64,000 nucleotides of DNA from Jaenimonas drosophilae (lineage: Eukaryota; Euglenozoa; Kinetoplastea; Trypanosomatida; Trypanosomatidae): assembly GCA_030849065.1 (NCBI GenBank), contig JASAON010001650.1, positions 109,532 to 173,531 of the forward strand, read 5' to 3'. Position numbers and translations under genes: made by a program. Each line of letters starts with the position of its first letter. Within the stretch, counting starts at the first letter, position 1. Shown piece by piece: positions 10,141 through 20,752 of this stretch. The notes beneath the pieces were generated by a model, which saw only the letters and a list, made by a program, of their open reading frames with translations, had not been told where the DNA came from and searched no databases.

Positions 10141-11202
10141 GTTGTGTGTGTGTATTCCGCCTTGCGGGCAAAAAAGTAAGTGTGCTGGTTGCAAATCACA
10201 ATGGTATTGTGGGGTATTCCCAACACCTGCGACTACTACGCCAACACCTACGAGGCCGGGGTGGACTAGCAAGAATACAAGAGGTGACGATGGTGGGATT
10301 GGGGTTAGAAAAGAAGGTCAGAGATAATGGCCAGCAGTCATTCAGTTCCAGATAGTTTTGTTGTGTTGTGGTTGTGAAAGTTGAGGGGGGCACAGCGGGA
10401 GGGTGGTTTCTTCATAAGCAGCACTTCATCCATGACTAGGCAAACACAACTCGGAGATAGAGGAAGAGCTGAGTATTGGACCACTAGCAGCGCGTGATAG
10501 GACCCACCACGCAGTCGTCGCCGTTGCCCGCCCACATTCCGAGCCATGTACGCATCACGCAAACAGGAGGAGAAGAAAGAAAAAGAGAACAAAGATAATG
10601 AACCAACTCAAAAAAATAACGACGGCGCTCTTCCATTATTGCTACAAAGTGGTGGCACGCGAGCATGCTTCTACCACGGGCGTACTAGAATCACTCGCGG
10701 AACCAACCAGCTCCACCCCAGCGAAGCTAGGGACGCGGCCCCACAACACGGCCAAGTATAAATGTGGATGGGTAGCCAATTGCTGTGCCAACGCACCACG
10801 TCGCACACACACGCACACACGAACATCACAAACAAGGATCAAGCAAAACAAAACGAAATTATGATGGGAGTGGGTACTCCCTCACAAACAACTGTGAGTG
10901 AGGGAGTACCCCGTAGTCTATTGCTACTTCCCCCCTCTCTACTACTCTGCACCCGTCACACCTACCCGCAGGTGCTCCGGTCACATTACGAGAGCACAGA
11001 AACCCATGAAGATTGAGTGCAGCGGGAAAAGGTGCGGTGTAGATGTGCGTGGATGCTGACTCTGGTGTGTTTCGTAAATGGGAGTAGGGGGAGACAGTAA
11101 GTAAGAGCTCGTCGCCACATCTGGCGACTTCGTGTATGTGGGGAGGGCGGACAACGGTCCTGCGGACACAACGAACGCTGTTTGGGTTTTCCCAGGCTGG
11201 CA
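10141..11202. other. Intergenic spacer, NEK gene to pseudokinase gene
   Basis: About 1.06 kb without a supported gene. It holds a CA-rich simple-sequence patch near 10803-10826, purine-rich runs that are pyrimidine tracts in the minus sense near 10560-10600, and a strong inverted repeat (separate entry). The short frames across it have no recognisable content. Confidence 0.5.
10872..10911. repeat. Perfect 14-bp inverted repeat, 12-nt loop
   Basis: The arms GGGTACTCCCTCAC (10872-10885) and GTGAGGGAGTACCC (10898-10911) are exactly complementary and would form a stable stem-loop on either strand. It lies in the 3' flank of the NEK kinase gene, about 290 nt beyond its stop. It could be an RNA structure in the 3' UTR, a small-RNA hairpin or a mobile-element remnant. 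Confidence 0.8.
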
Positions 11203-14200
11203 TCAAGTGCGCGTCGCCGACGGTCGCTTGATGGGTTGGAGTTCCCGTGGGGTGTGGCACTCCAGCGGGTGGAGGCGGTCTGACACCTCCACGTCCCCCG
11301 ATGGGACACGAGCGTGTCGGTGCTGCTGTGGAGAGTCCTCGCACACCACATATCGCGGAGATGAGAGCGGAAGCTCATCTGCAAAGTCCTCATCTTCATC
11401 TTCATCCTCAGCGCCTGTGGACGAGGAGCCAGATGCAAGTTCCTCGAAGGAACCTTCGCTTTCAGAGCCATCCTCTTCACCGTCGCGGTCCTCCTCATCC
11501 TCGTCCGTCTCGTCAGCATCTGGTGAAGGAGGTGCATGACGCCGCTTAGAACTAGAGCCAGCCGACGTGGGGTGGGCACGATGATTCCCCCGCTTCTGCA
11601 GCAAATCCTTCAAGTGTTGCAGCATTTCGTCGTACTCCGTCGTGGAAGATTGGCGTTCCACTCGCGGGCTGACAGCCACACTCGCACGATGGTGCGCTGC
11701 ACGGAGATCCTCCATGTTGCCCAAGGAAATGGCGGTGATACTCAAAGGATGAAGAGATGCGGTATGAGGTGAAGATGGGATCGACGGTGAGACCTCACCG
11801 CTTACACGTGCAGGATCCATTGCGTCCAAGGTACTCGGCATGGCGAGATTCATGCTGTGGAGCAACTGCAGGTGGGAGTCATCCTCCACCGTCGGGCCAC
11901 GTGCCATACCAGCATAAATGGCTCCTTCTGCCGACCGTGGGTGCCGCTTGACTCCCACCCACTCATCGTTGGTGCGATGAATATGCTTGGCACAGACATC
12001 GGTCTTTCGTGATCCACTTCGAACAGGAGAAAGTGATGCTCTCTTCGGTCGCTGTTCTTGGGGTCTACCAATGCCGTAGGGAACATCAATGAGCTCTGCC
12101 TCAATGCTGTCGTTGCTGCCTCGTTCGGCGTCCCCAGTGACGTGGGTGTGGCTCTTCCGCTCAAAGGTCTTCCCAATCGGGTAGGATGGGCTCGGCGTCG
12201 AGGATGAGTCCCCACTTCGGAGTCGCATGGCAGGCGACAGCTTCACCGGAGACAGTGGCTCAAGATGGTGATGTCGCGGGGACACCCCATCAAACACCAT
12301 ATCGGTTGGGCTGCCCGAGCTGAGGTCCTGGGCGTTGAGAGCAGCTGGGGGAATGGCGGAGGTACGTCGCGGGGCTGCCCCATTGAGGGCGAGTGGCAGG
12401 CAATCTGGAAGGGAGTGGCTCTTGTGGTTCAGACGATGGCCATCGGTGGGTGGGGCGTCGGAACTCATGGGCCGTCGCGCCGCCGCCGTTGGGGAAGTGA
12501 GAGGGGACCGGCGAGCGGCGCTGGCGCTCTTCGGGGCGGGAGAGGTCTTTGTCGGGAGAGCGCGGCCACGTGCTGAGATGCCGTGGAGCTCTCGGGCGTG
12601 GGAGACACGCTCGCGTTGGTCCGCACGCATCCGTTCGTGTACCGCAGCCTCTCGTTCCTTCTCCATCCTCCTACGTAGGTCGCGCTCATCCCGGCTCATG
12701 GACTGCTCACCGCTCGTCGACGTAGAAACCACGGGCGGGGCACGCGGATTGCCGCTTGGACGGAGTGGGGACGCATGCATCTCACTGGCCGATTGAAGCT
12801 CCGCCAAGGGCTCCAAGGCGGGCATCAAATCCAGCGACTGATCCATCAACGTACGTGGGGAGTTGGCCGCTACTGCCACACGACGTGGAGGGGCCAGCTT
12901 CCCAACATCCTTCACGTTGACGGCACTCCGCCTTGGCTTTTCCTTGACTTTCATGTATGGCGCGAGTCCACGAAACGGATCGGCACGGGCCACCACCACC
13001 GGATGTCCCGGTTGTTGTTGCCCGCCTAACTTACGAGGCTTCGAAATAACGTCCACATTGCGCTGAAACGCTTGTCGCTGGCGCTCTAGAACCCGCTTGA
13101 GCTCACTCTGCCGTTGTGCCACACGACGCTCGCGACGCTCCATGTCTGCCTTTCGACGCAGCTGGTACTCCTCCTGCTTTCGGCGCATGTACGCGTGAAT
13201 CGTTTCCTTGGCGCGGGGGTCTTGGTTGCCGTAGCGCTCAATAATGGCGTTGATACGCTTCATTTCCACGCTTTCGTTCGTCGCATCTACTGGATCTTCG
13301 GATGGGATTGTGCTGGGCCCGCAGCTGGCGGGGCTGCTACCCGACGTCGTAGATGGGGCAGCATCGACACTCTCCTGCACCGCGCTTGTCGGCGAGGACT
13401 TCACCATCAATTTTGGTGTTTGGATCTTCCCAGGACTTCGGTGGTTGGGATGATGCGCATGAAGCATAATGTGCTGTTGATATGGGCTGTACGGGAGAGG
13501 CATCGCCAGCTTGGGCTTCATGCCAGGAGGTTTTAGGCGCATCACCGCAACAGGATTGGGCTTTGGATGGGGAAGGAGCTGCCGGGCCATGGCCATGGCA
13601 GCCGCCTGGCCGGGGGTCAACCCCTGGGAGAGTGGCTCTGCCGTGGATGGATCGGAGAAGTCTTCGGTCTTGTTGGGATCATCTACATTCTGGCCCTGTA
13701 CGTCGAGGGCGGCATCAAAATCCATGATATCCTTCAGACGAATACGGCACTGCGTTGCCAGCATGAGGTTCTGCTCCAGCATCTCCAACGACCGCCGGAC
13801 GATGGGTAACGAGAGGGTTTGGCGAATGTTTGGTCGCCTTGCCGGAGTCTTTTGGAGGCACCACTCCACCAGTCGACGGAACTCAGGGCTGTAGCTCATG
13901 GACAGCGGGGCGTAGTTCCCTCGTACGATGCGCGTCATGAGTTGGTTCATGTTGGCGCCATCAAAGGGGTGGCGACCACAGGTGGCGCACTCATACAGGA
14001 GGATTCCCATGGCCCAAATGTCGCTCTTGTTATTATAGGGCCGATTCTTGCACAGTTCTGGTGAAAAGTAGTACGGCGTCCCGCAGACCGTGTTCGCAAC
14101 ACCCATGGTATTGCGGAGGACGGTGGCGATGCCAAAATCGCCCAACTTCACCGCGCCGTTCTTCATTAAGAAAATGTTCATGGTTTTGATGTCGCGGTGA

Positions 14201-14571
14201 AGGATGTGACGGGAGTGGAGGTACTCCATCGCCAAGCAAATCTGAGAAAAGTAATACATGATGGTGGACTCCTTAAGGGGTCCTCGGTTGTGCTTGATCT
14301 TACCGCCCAAGTCTCCTCCGTCGCAGTACTCCATGACGATGTAGAGACTGTTGTGGTTCTCAAAGTGCTCAATATAGCGGACGATGTTTGGATGCTTTAT
14401 TTGTTGAAGAACCGTGCATTCATGCCGGGCTTCTTCGCGTTCGCGTGGACTCATCTTGGCGAAGGACACCTCCTTCACCACGAATAAGGTCTCATCACAG
14501 ATGCGTTTGATGAGAATGGCGCTTCCAAAGCTGCCTTTTCCTAGCACACGAATTTTTTGGTACTTATCCAT
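11203..14571 (-). CDS. NEK: NIMA-related (NEK) serine/threonine protein kinase
   Basis: A 1122-residue protein with an N-terminal, apparently active NEK-type kinase domain at residues about 4-265. Visible motifs are the glycine loop GKGSFGSA, the ATP-binding lysine K33 (FVVKEV), the αC glutamate E51, the catalytic loop HRDIKTMNIFL with D127, the DFG at 145-147 and GTPYYFSPE at 164-172. The wording HRDIKTMNIFL and KHPNIVRYIEHF is typical of NEKs. A basic coiled-coil region follows (about 440-510, RRKQEEYQLRRKADMERRER), then a long Ser/Pro-rich disordered tail with an acidic block near the C-terminus (DETDEDEEDRDGEEDG). NEKs act in cell-cycle and flagellar-length control and at basal bodies; kinetoplastids have an expanded set, so the exact orthologue is not assigned. 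Start at the ATG at 14569-14571. Confidence 0.93.
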   Translation of the reverse strand: MDKYQKIRVLGKGSFGSAILIKRICDETLFVVKEVSFAKMSPREREEARHECTVLQQIKHPNIVRYIEHFENHNSLYIVMEYCDGGDLGGKIKHNRGPLKESTIMYYFSQICLAMEYLHSRHILHRDIKTMNIFLMKNGAVKLGDFGIATVLRNTMGVANTVCGTPYYFSPELCKNRPYNNKSDIWAMGILLYECATCGRHPFDGANMNQLMTRIVRGNYAPLSMSYSPEFRRLVEWCLQKTPARRPNIRQTLSLPIVRRSLEMLEQNLMLATQCRIRLKDIMDFDAALDVQGQNVDDPNKTEDFSDPSTAEPLSQGLTPGQAAAMAMARQLLPHPKPNPVAVMRLKPPGMKPKLAMPLPYSPYQQHIMLHAHHPNHRSPGKIQTPKLMVKSSPTSAVQESVDAAPSTTSGSSPASCGPSTIPSEDPVDATNESVEMKRINAIIERYGNQDPRAKETIHAYMRRKQEEYQLRRKADMERRERRVAQRQSELKRVLERQRQAFQRNVDVISKPRKLGGQQQPGHPVVVARADPFRGLAPYMKVKEKPRRSAVNVKDVGKLAPPRRVAVAANSPRTLMDQSLDLMPALEPLAELQSASEMHASPLRPSGNPRAPPVVSTSTSGEQSMSRDERDLRRRMEKEREAAVHERMRADQRERVSHARELHGISARGRALPTKTSPAPKSASAARRSPLTSPTAAARRPMSSDAPPTDGHRLNHKSHSLPDCLPLALNGAAPRRTSAIPPAALNAQDLSSGSPTDMVFDGVSPRHHHLEPLSPVKLSPAMRLRSGDSSSTPSPSYPIGKTFERKSHTHVTGDAERGSNDSIEAELIDVPYGIGRPQEQRPKRASLSPVRSGSRKTDVCAKHIHRTNDEWVGVKRHPRSAEGAIYAGMARGPTVEDDSHLQLLHSMNLAMPSTLDAMDPARVSGEVSPSIPSSPHTASLHPLSITAISLGNMEDLRAAHHRASVAVSPRVERQSSTTEYDEMLQHLKDLLQKRGNHRAHPTSAGSSSKRRHAPPSPDADETDEDEEDRDGEEDGSESEGSFEELASGSSSTGAEDEDEDEDFADELPLSSPRYVVCEDSPQQHRHARVPSGDVEVSDRLHPLECHTPRELQPIKRPSATRT

Positions 14572-15886
14572 GGCAGAGAGTCACTCACTCAATGATTGAT
14601 GATTGGGTGATGTCTGTGTGATGCACAGGGAGCAGCTAGCTCTTCTCGCACACAAACTCACGGCGAGATGACAATCCCTGTGCTGCTGGTCAAAACAAAA
14701 GCAATAATCGACTCGTGACGAGGGAGAATAGCTCAACGTGCCACCAACTTACTGACTGGGTGTATGACGAATGGTCGTAGGTGGGTGGATTGGGTTTCGT
14801 CTAAGCTGTGTCGTCGAACACGTTTCAAGTGAACCAGATCGGTCAAAATTACAAAGTCAACAGCCGCGTGCAGGAGTTATTCAGTAGGCGACGGGGGGTA
14901 CAATCAAGCGCAACGAGGAAAATAACAACAACAACAACAAGGGGGGTAGTGATGGGGAAGCAAGGATCTTCTATGGTGTTGCCACTCACGCACAGGCTCA
15001 CGTGAAGAAACAACGAAGCCGATCGATCAATGGCCGATTTGCCGTGTCACTCCGCCACGTCAAGTATGGACGACGGGGTGAGTGAGCGCAACGGAAGAGG
15101 TGTTGGGCAGTGACGATGGGAGGAAGGGGAGAGAATCTGAGAAGTGTGACGGCGGAGTGAAATTAGTTTGAGAGACCCCGCGCCGGTTGTCCCCACCGTT
15201 TCGTGAGGCATACAGATTGATAGGCCTGTTGTGTGCCAAAAGATAGGCAATGACCTGACCGAAGATGATGGTGGTGAATAACGGAACGCAAACAACACAA
15301 CAGCGCGAGGGATATTGTGTGATGTGTCCAAACGCGAGTCAAGGGGGACGCTCAAGGATAGAGAGACTGACCGACGGGTAAGAAAAGGGCCGAACCAGGA
15401 ATTATGCACCTGGTAGAGCAACTAATGTCACTACCTACAGCACTAACTAGGAAGAATGTGAAACGAAATATGGGGGAAACAATTAGTGTGAAATTGTGTT
15501 TGGTCAACCGTCAACAGGATGGCAACTTCATTCGTGATCGCCACAGACAGCAACAGTCGTACTGAGCTATCATCGCTCTGTTCCAGGTGTTTAGTGGACC
15601 TTCACTCACTTCGCTTCCCTGGTGGATTCTACAATCCCCTACTAGCGGGAAGGTCACATTGTCCGATGGAGCAACTAGGGGCGCGTCTTCTCTTCTGTTG
15701 GAGGTGCGTTAACACGCACAACAACGAAAGGTCGTCACTCTCGTTCGCTCTCGTGCCCAAAGAGACAGTAGGAGAGTAGCATCATCACTTCCTCTCTTTA
15801 GGGTCCTCGTGGTCAGGGGACAGAAGAAAAAAAAGATACGCAACGGTGACGACGGTTTGTCGTCTTTGATTGACACGTAGATCATG
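14572..15886. other. Intergenic spacer, surface-protein gene to NEK gene
   Basis: About 1.3 kb. It contains an AAC trinucleotide run near 14924-14941 (a GTT run in the minus sense) and pyrimidine-rich tracts in the minus sense, as expected for processing signals of the NEK mRNA. The 124-codon minus frame at 15047-15421 is Ser/Pro/Leu/Arg-rich without motifs and I do not call it. Nothing else is seen. Confidence 0.5.
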
Positions 15887-18800
15887 TTATCGATAATCTT
15901 CGCTATGCTGGCTACCCTCGGTGGACTCGCTGACGGCGTTCTCATCATGCTCCTGGGCAGCCACGACCTCGTCCTCCTCGGGCACTGGCGCATCCACCAT
16001 ATCAGCGGCTTCACCTACACCAGCCGAATCCCCATCGTCGCCCACGTCCCCATCTCTGCTGTGTGTGGATGATCGAGAGTCGAAGTCCGCCACTTCACTC
16101 GTGCCGGTTTGGCGAACCTGCTCAGAGCCCATCGGTGGACGTGTATCGGGGTTGTAGGAGCTTGCCCCATCGTCGTCCATTGCAGATGATGAGGATGAAG
16201 ATGTCGTGGGGTCATCTCCCCTATCCCGTGCGCGATGCTGCTCCGCGGCGATTATTCCAAACTGCGTTGTGACGCCAGCGGCCTGAGAATGGGGGCGCTG
16301 AGTGCCATCCTCCTGTGATTCCATTTCCTCTGAGAACTCACTGCTTCCAGCCACGTTTATTGGGTTGCCATCACGATCGTAGCGAATACCCACGGCGCTT
16401 CCCTCACGCTTCGGGTGATACTTGGCGTCGTGGATAATCTTCTTGTACATCATCTCCACGTACACCGACGCTGCCATGACCGCCACAACACCAACGAGAA
16501 GCAACACCAAGAGGGCCGTTGCGCTCTTGCGTCCCAACCCGCTGGTGCGAATGGTGACGATCTTGGGGCTGTAGGCATCGGCGTCGAAGCGAATGTCAGC
16601 CGATATGCCTCGGCTGATGGGAAGGATGTAGAAGACCTTCTCCTCCTTCTCATTCACCACAACACGTTGGGCCGCGGATTGATCGGTGGCGACCTTGTCA
16701 GCGTAAGTCACGAACTTGAAGGAGGCCGTCACGTACATGGAGACCCGAATGCTGCTCGTGGAGTGAAGAATCGAACCAGGAATGAAGACGAAGTTGTAGG
16801 GCTCTACACGCACGTTGTTTGAGACGTCGGTGGAATCATGAAACGCAATCCGTCGGTAATTGAGGAACGAGGCGTACGTCTTCCACGGGAGGTACGTGAT
16901 CATGGGGGTCGGGTGGGACTCTTCGGGGTACATCCACGTGTTTTCCTCGCTGACCTCGCGGGTTGGTGGGTGCTCACCATCAAGAAGGATGTGGAGAGTG
17001 GAGTGGTTGTTCTCATCGAGAAGCTCGGCATCCGGCTGGAGGGACAGTACCTCGTCCGAGCTCACAGAAAGCACCAGATACTGGAGCTCCGCCACGGTGT
17101 AGTAGTCATTGGCCAAGGCCGCATCCTCAACAATCCTCGTACGAAGACGGTTGTGAATGTGGCTGGTCTCCTCAAGCAGATGGGGAAAGGACACCATCAC
17201 CCAGTCGTTCACGCCATAGGTACGTTCATCCTCTACAGCGCACATGGACACCTGCACCGTCGTGTTATCCTCAGTAATGTTGGCCGTCCACTGCTCCAAC
17301 TGAACAACAGAGTCCCCACTACTGCTCGAGCTGGATGATGACGGCATCAAGGGCTCTGGACGGCTATACACCACAGAGGGGGTGTTTGGAGAGTCCACAT
17401 TCGCCAACGGGACGCCGCTGAATGGCTTCACTGGGACAGAAACCCCAAGGCTATCGGGTACGGGCCAGTAAGAGCTGGAGCGGCACACCTCCGCACGAAG
17501 ATAACGTGAGTTCAGCTCACTGATGTAGTCACTCTGGTTCACGGAGACCACCACCATTTGATCATTGGAGAGAGATACACTGAAGAAGAAGACGCCTGCA
17601 GGGCTCTCCAGTGCCGAGAGGGCAGAACCCGCCCCGTTTGCACGGACAGCGAGAGAAATATTGTAGTAGTTGGTGCTATTCGCCACACTGTTGCTTGGGA
17701 AGAACTTCGTTCTTGAGGTGAAATCCCCAGCATCATCGAACAGAATGGTATCGGGATTGATGGCCTCAAACGTCATGAGTGCCGCAGAACCACAGTCAGA
17801 GGCGTAGGGATTTGTGGGATCACCCAGTCCCTTGCACGTAATGCGGGTACCAGTACACTGTGGGCAGCCCAGCGTGTTGGGTGATGTAAAGGTGGCGTTC
17901 AAGAGGAAGAAGGACGTCACGCGCAGCTCCTCCACATTCACGGAAGCAATTCCGCTTCCCTCCATTCGATATGGGTAGAGGAGAATGGCGTAGGCGTAGA
18001 GACGTTCACGTGTGGTGCGGTCCTCTCCAACGGCGAACTGAATGTCGGAGCCCATGTGAATGCGGGAGGTATCACCGACAACCGCCGCAACCTCCTGGTG
18101 TGGTATCGCGCGCTCATACATCAAGGAAGCCTCGGCATCCACAACAATCGTGTTGCGAATGGTCACACGCAGTTGGTAAGCACGTTCTGTACCAACAAGA
18201 CCGCCGTAGGGGGCGGTCCAGCGACGTGGCTTCACCGACTGGGAGTAGACCATGCCCAGAAGCTGGGTTCCGTTCACCAACTTGAAGGTGGCAGAGCCAT
18301 CAGGCTGGCGAAGGGAGGTCAGTGACTGAACAGAGGCGCTGCCAACCCACGTGGCATCACAGTCATTGATGTAGAGCCGCCACTGGACGGAAGGAGTGGT
18401 GCTGTTGCTCAGCGTAGGGGTCATGAGGGGAGCGTACTTGCAAGCATCTTCACGGTACACATCACACTGAATGTGGTTTCCACCAAACTTCTGGTAGTAG
18501 TTCTCGCCATACTTGTAGTTGTTGGATAGGGTGTTGAGGTGGCCCTCCAACTGAGCGGCATCTGTCCAGGTCCACATGTTATCCGCTGCGCCGTACTGTT
18601 GCTGCTTGTTGAGGCAAGTGGGTTCAAAGGAAACGTGTGAACCGTCCCGAATGGATGACCCGGTGAAGATGCCAGAGAGCTCTTCGGTGGAGGAGAATGG
18701 GTAGAAGGTCACAAAGCGAGCAGCCATATTTCCAATGGTGGTGTAGGCATGAATGAGGAGCTCACCAGTCTCGGTGAAGTCAAAGCTCATTCCATCTACC

Positions 18801-20356
18801 GCACGGCCATCCTTGCGAGGGGTGACGTGGCCCACACCACCAAGTGGGCTCTGTGTGGTGTCAAAGAATCCATCTACGTAGGAAGGAGAAGACTTCCAAG
18901 CACCGGCGTTGCAGGTTCCGCGGCAGATAATGGTGTTGTCACGAAGATGGTAAATAGCGTCCGCATCAGGAGGGGCGACCATAGCGATGGAAGCCGTGCC
19001 TTGGCACTGAGAAGCACCACATTGGATGGTGAAGTCGAAGGTGTCAGCGTTGGCTTGTACAGCGGGTGTGGTGGGGACGTAGAAGAAGGAGCCTGTGTTG
19101 GGGTTGAGATCCACACTACCAAAGCCGGGCCTGCGCGTCACCTGCACGGTTCCATCGTGGGATGGGCAAAAGGTGCTTGGAACCGTTGTGGATCGCGCAA
19201 GAATACTGGACTCCGCCTCCACGAACACTGGATTCTCCGCACTTCCCTTAACGACGTAGTCAAAGTGGTAGTTGCCAGGACAGCTGAACTGCGGAGCCGC
19301 CGTCACGAGAATCGTGGTGGTGCCCACACACGCTGGAGTGGAGCCGCAGGACTGGATGAATGAAAAAGAATCCTGCGTGACAGCTGGACCTGCCGGCGCC
19401 AGGTACGAGAAGTTGCCTGACGTGGTGAGAGAGAACTTTGCTGCATTGTGTGTGGGACCAGACTGAAGCTCGTAGCGAATGGGGCTGTCACGGGAGCAGA
19501 GAGCGGCATCCTCGGCATGGGCAGTAATGCTTCCCATGAAGAGAGTGGAAAAGCTCGTGCGGAATCCATATGAACGACCGCAGGTCGGCACCGGTGCCTC
19601 CGTCGTCGTTGTGGTCGTGGACGCAACCGTCACAACGTCTTGCTGAAAGGTGCAGCTCGATGTACCACACATGGCTTGGAGTGTGGCAGAAAAGAGTCCC
19701 TCCGCAGAGACGACCTGTTCCTGGTCAAACACCACAATAAGCTCGTTATTCACCTCCATCAAGGAGAAGTACGAATTCGTGGAGCCCACTGAATTGGACT
19801 CCTTCACGATGGTGATGATGGGGTTGGTGCAACCCTCCACGAACGAAAAAGGATGAATCGTCGCTGACGTTTTCATGGGCACCGTGATTGCAGGAGGGGC
19901 ATGGCAGACCAGATCACTGCTAGATGGTGACTCAGTTGTAGTAGTAGTCGTGGTAGTGGTCGTCGTCGTCGTCGTCGTGGTAGTCGTCGTTGTGGCAGGG
20001 CGAACCACGTAGTATGCGGTTGCTCCTTGGCACAGTGGAGTGAGTCCATTGCACATGACACTTAGCGAGACATAGCTGTAGCGAGACCCGCCCTCTTCGA
20101 GTTCCTGGCCCGATGGAGTGAAGGTAAGATAGGGAGAATGAGGATTCTCAAAGCTCGCTGTATTACCAAATGCATTCACCACGCTGTACGAAATTGTTCC
20201 CTGGGGACAGGCTGACTTGCTCCATCTCGCTGCCAAGTTATTCGTAGCTGTGGTGCCCTCGTGAGCTTCAAAGAGCCAAATGCAGCTGTTCGCTTGTCCA
20301 TGTGCCGCTGTTGCCAGAAGCACTAAGAAGACGAAAAGTGCGACACCAAACTTCAT
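15887..20356 (-). CDS. Type I surface glycoprotein with cadherin/VCBS-like modules
   Basis: A 1489-residue predicted cell-surface protein. The start at the ATG at 20354-20356 gives a clean signal peptide (MKFGVALFVFLVLLATAAHG); a longer open frame upstream is Ser/Pro/Thr-rich leader sequence. The ectodomain has several Cys-containing β-sandwich-like modules, recalling VCBS/cadherin-like repeats (GSFFYVPTTPAVQANADTF; SGNFSYLAPAGPAVTQDSF), separated by Thr-rich linkers, one of about 20 consecutive threonines that could be O-glycosylated. A larger middle region with several Cys residues may be a lectin- or LamG-like domain, which I cannot confirm. A single TM helix lies at about 1278-1302 (ALLVLLLVGVVAVMAASVYV), followed by a ~186-residue acidic, Ser-rich cytosolic tail with several Arg/Lys near the membrane. 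It may act in adhesion or prey recognition; this is inference. Confidence 0.85.
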   Translation of the reverse strand: MKFGVALFVFLVLLATAAHGQANSCIWLFEAHEGTTATNNLAARWSKSACPQGTISYSVVNAFGNTASFENPHSPYLTFTPSGQELEEGGSRYSYVSLSVMCNGLTPLCQGATAYYVVRPATTTTTTTTTTTTTTTTTTTTESPSSSDLVCHAPPAITVPMKTSATIHPFSFVEGCTNPIITIVKESNSVGSTNSYFSLMEVNNELIVVFDQEQVVSAEGLFSATLQAMCGTSSCTFQQDVVTVASTTTTTTEAPVPTCGRSYGFRTSFSTLFMGSITAHAEDAALCSRDSPIRYELQSGPTHNAAKFSLTTSGNFSYLAPAGPAVTQDSFSFIQSCGSTPACVGTTTILVTAAPQFSCPGNYHFDYVVKGSAENPVFVEAESSILARSTTVPSTFCPSHDGTVQVTRRPGFGSVDLNPNTGSFFYVPTTPAVQANADTFDFTIQCGASQCQGTASIAMVAPPDADAIYHLRDNTIICRGTCNAGAWKSSPSYVDGFFDTTQSPLGGVGHVTPRKDGRAVDGMSFDFTETGELLIHAYTTIGNMAARFVTFYPFSSTEELSGIFTGSSIRDGSHVSFEPTCLNKQQQYGAADNMWTWTDAAQLEGHLNTLSNNYKYGENYYQKFGGNHIQCDVYREDACKYAPLMTPTLSNSTTPSVQWRLYINDCDATWVGSASVQSLTSLRQPDGSATFKLVNGTQLLGMVYSQSVKPRRWTAPYGGLVGTERAYQLRVTIRNTIVVDAEASLMYERAIPHQEVAAVVGDTSRIHMGSDIQFAVGEDRTTRERLYAYAILLYPYRMEGSGIASVNVEELRVTSFFLLNATFTSPNTLGCPQCTGTRITCKGLGDPTNPYASDCGSAALMTFEAINPDTILFDDAGDFTSRTKFFPSNSVANSTNYYNISLAVRANGAGSALSALESPAGVFFFSVSLSNDQMVVVSVNQSDYISELNSRYLRAEVCRSSSYWPVPDSLGVSVPVKPFSGVPLANVDSPNTPSVVYSRPEPLMPSSSSSSSSGDSVVQLEQWTANITEDNTTVQVSMCAVEDERTYGVNDWVMVSFPHLLEETSHIHNRLRTRIVEDAALANDYYTVAELQYLVLSVSSDEVLSLQPDAELLDENNHSTLHILLDGEHPPTREVSEENTWMYPEESHPTPMITYLPWKTYASFLNYRRIAFHDSTDVSNNVRVEPYNFVFIPGSILHSTSSIRVSMYVTASFKFVTYADKVATDQSAAQRVVVNEKEEKVFYILPISRGISADIRFDADAYSPKIVTIRTSGLGRKSATALLVLLLVGVVAVMAASVYVEMMYKKIIHDAKYHPKREGSAVGIRYDRDGNPINVAGSSEFSEEMESQEDGTQRPHSQAAGVTTQFGIIAAEQHRARDRGDDPTTSSSSSSAMDDDGASSYNPDTRPPMGSEQVRQTGTSEVADFDSRSSTHSRDGDVGDDGDSAGVGEAADMVDAPVPEEDEVVAAQEHDENAVSESTEGSQHSEDYR
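19924..19995. repeat. Trinucleotide repeat encoding poly-threonine
   Basis: A run of GTN triplets (GTA, GTC, GTG, GTT on the plus strand) that reads as about 20 consecutive Thr codons in the surface glycoprotein. Synonymous codons are mixed, so selection for Thr rather than pure slippage may hold it. Confidence 0.85.
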
Positions 20357-20752
20357 GGCTGAGCTCCTTGACGGGTTTGGGGAGAGGAGGTAAAGCGTAG
20401 GCAGCTCGACCGCAACGGAGGTTGGGGTAGAGGAGGGTGAAATTGCGCAGCACCAGAAGGTGGCAAGCCAATGAAGGTGAGGGGTACGTGTAGTTGATGG
20501 ACTACAATAGCTTAGATAGGTGTGGGTGTGTGAACAGGCTCTGCTATACGAGCTACGATAAGGAGTAAGGAAGAAAGCACAACATGTTTCCGAAGACTGT
20601 GGAGGTGTCAACAGCACGCAACGCACCTGGCGTGTGGCAGAATGGAAAGGAGAATTTGGGTGAAATGCGTCGCGCAACAAGCGGGTGAAGACGTCTCTAT
20701 GGAATTGCTCTCTATGAGTGACGGCATGAGCGCACAACAACAATCCAATAGC
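20357..20752. other. Intergenic spacer, B9D1 gene to surface-protein gene
   Basis: About 400 nt. Just upstream of the surface-protein start the minus strand has a CCTCCTCTCCCC tract followed by AGs, a likely trans-splice acceptor. Nothing else is seen. Confidence 0.5.

Noticed and set aside
20357..20743. 129-residue N-terminal extension of the surface protein
   Set aside because: Low-complexity Ser/Pro/Thr translation that would bury the clear signal peptide starting at 20356.
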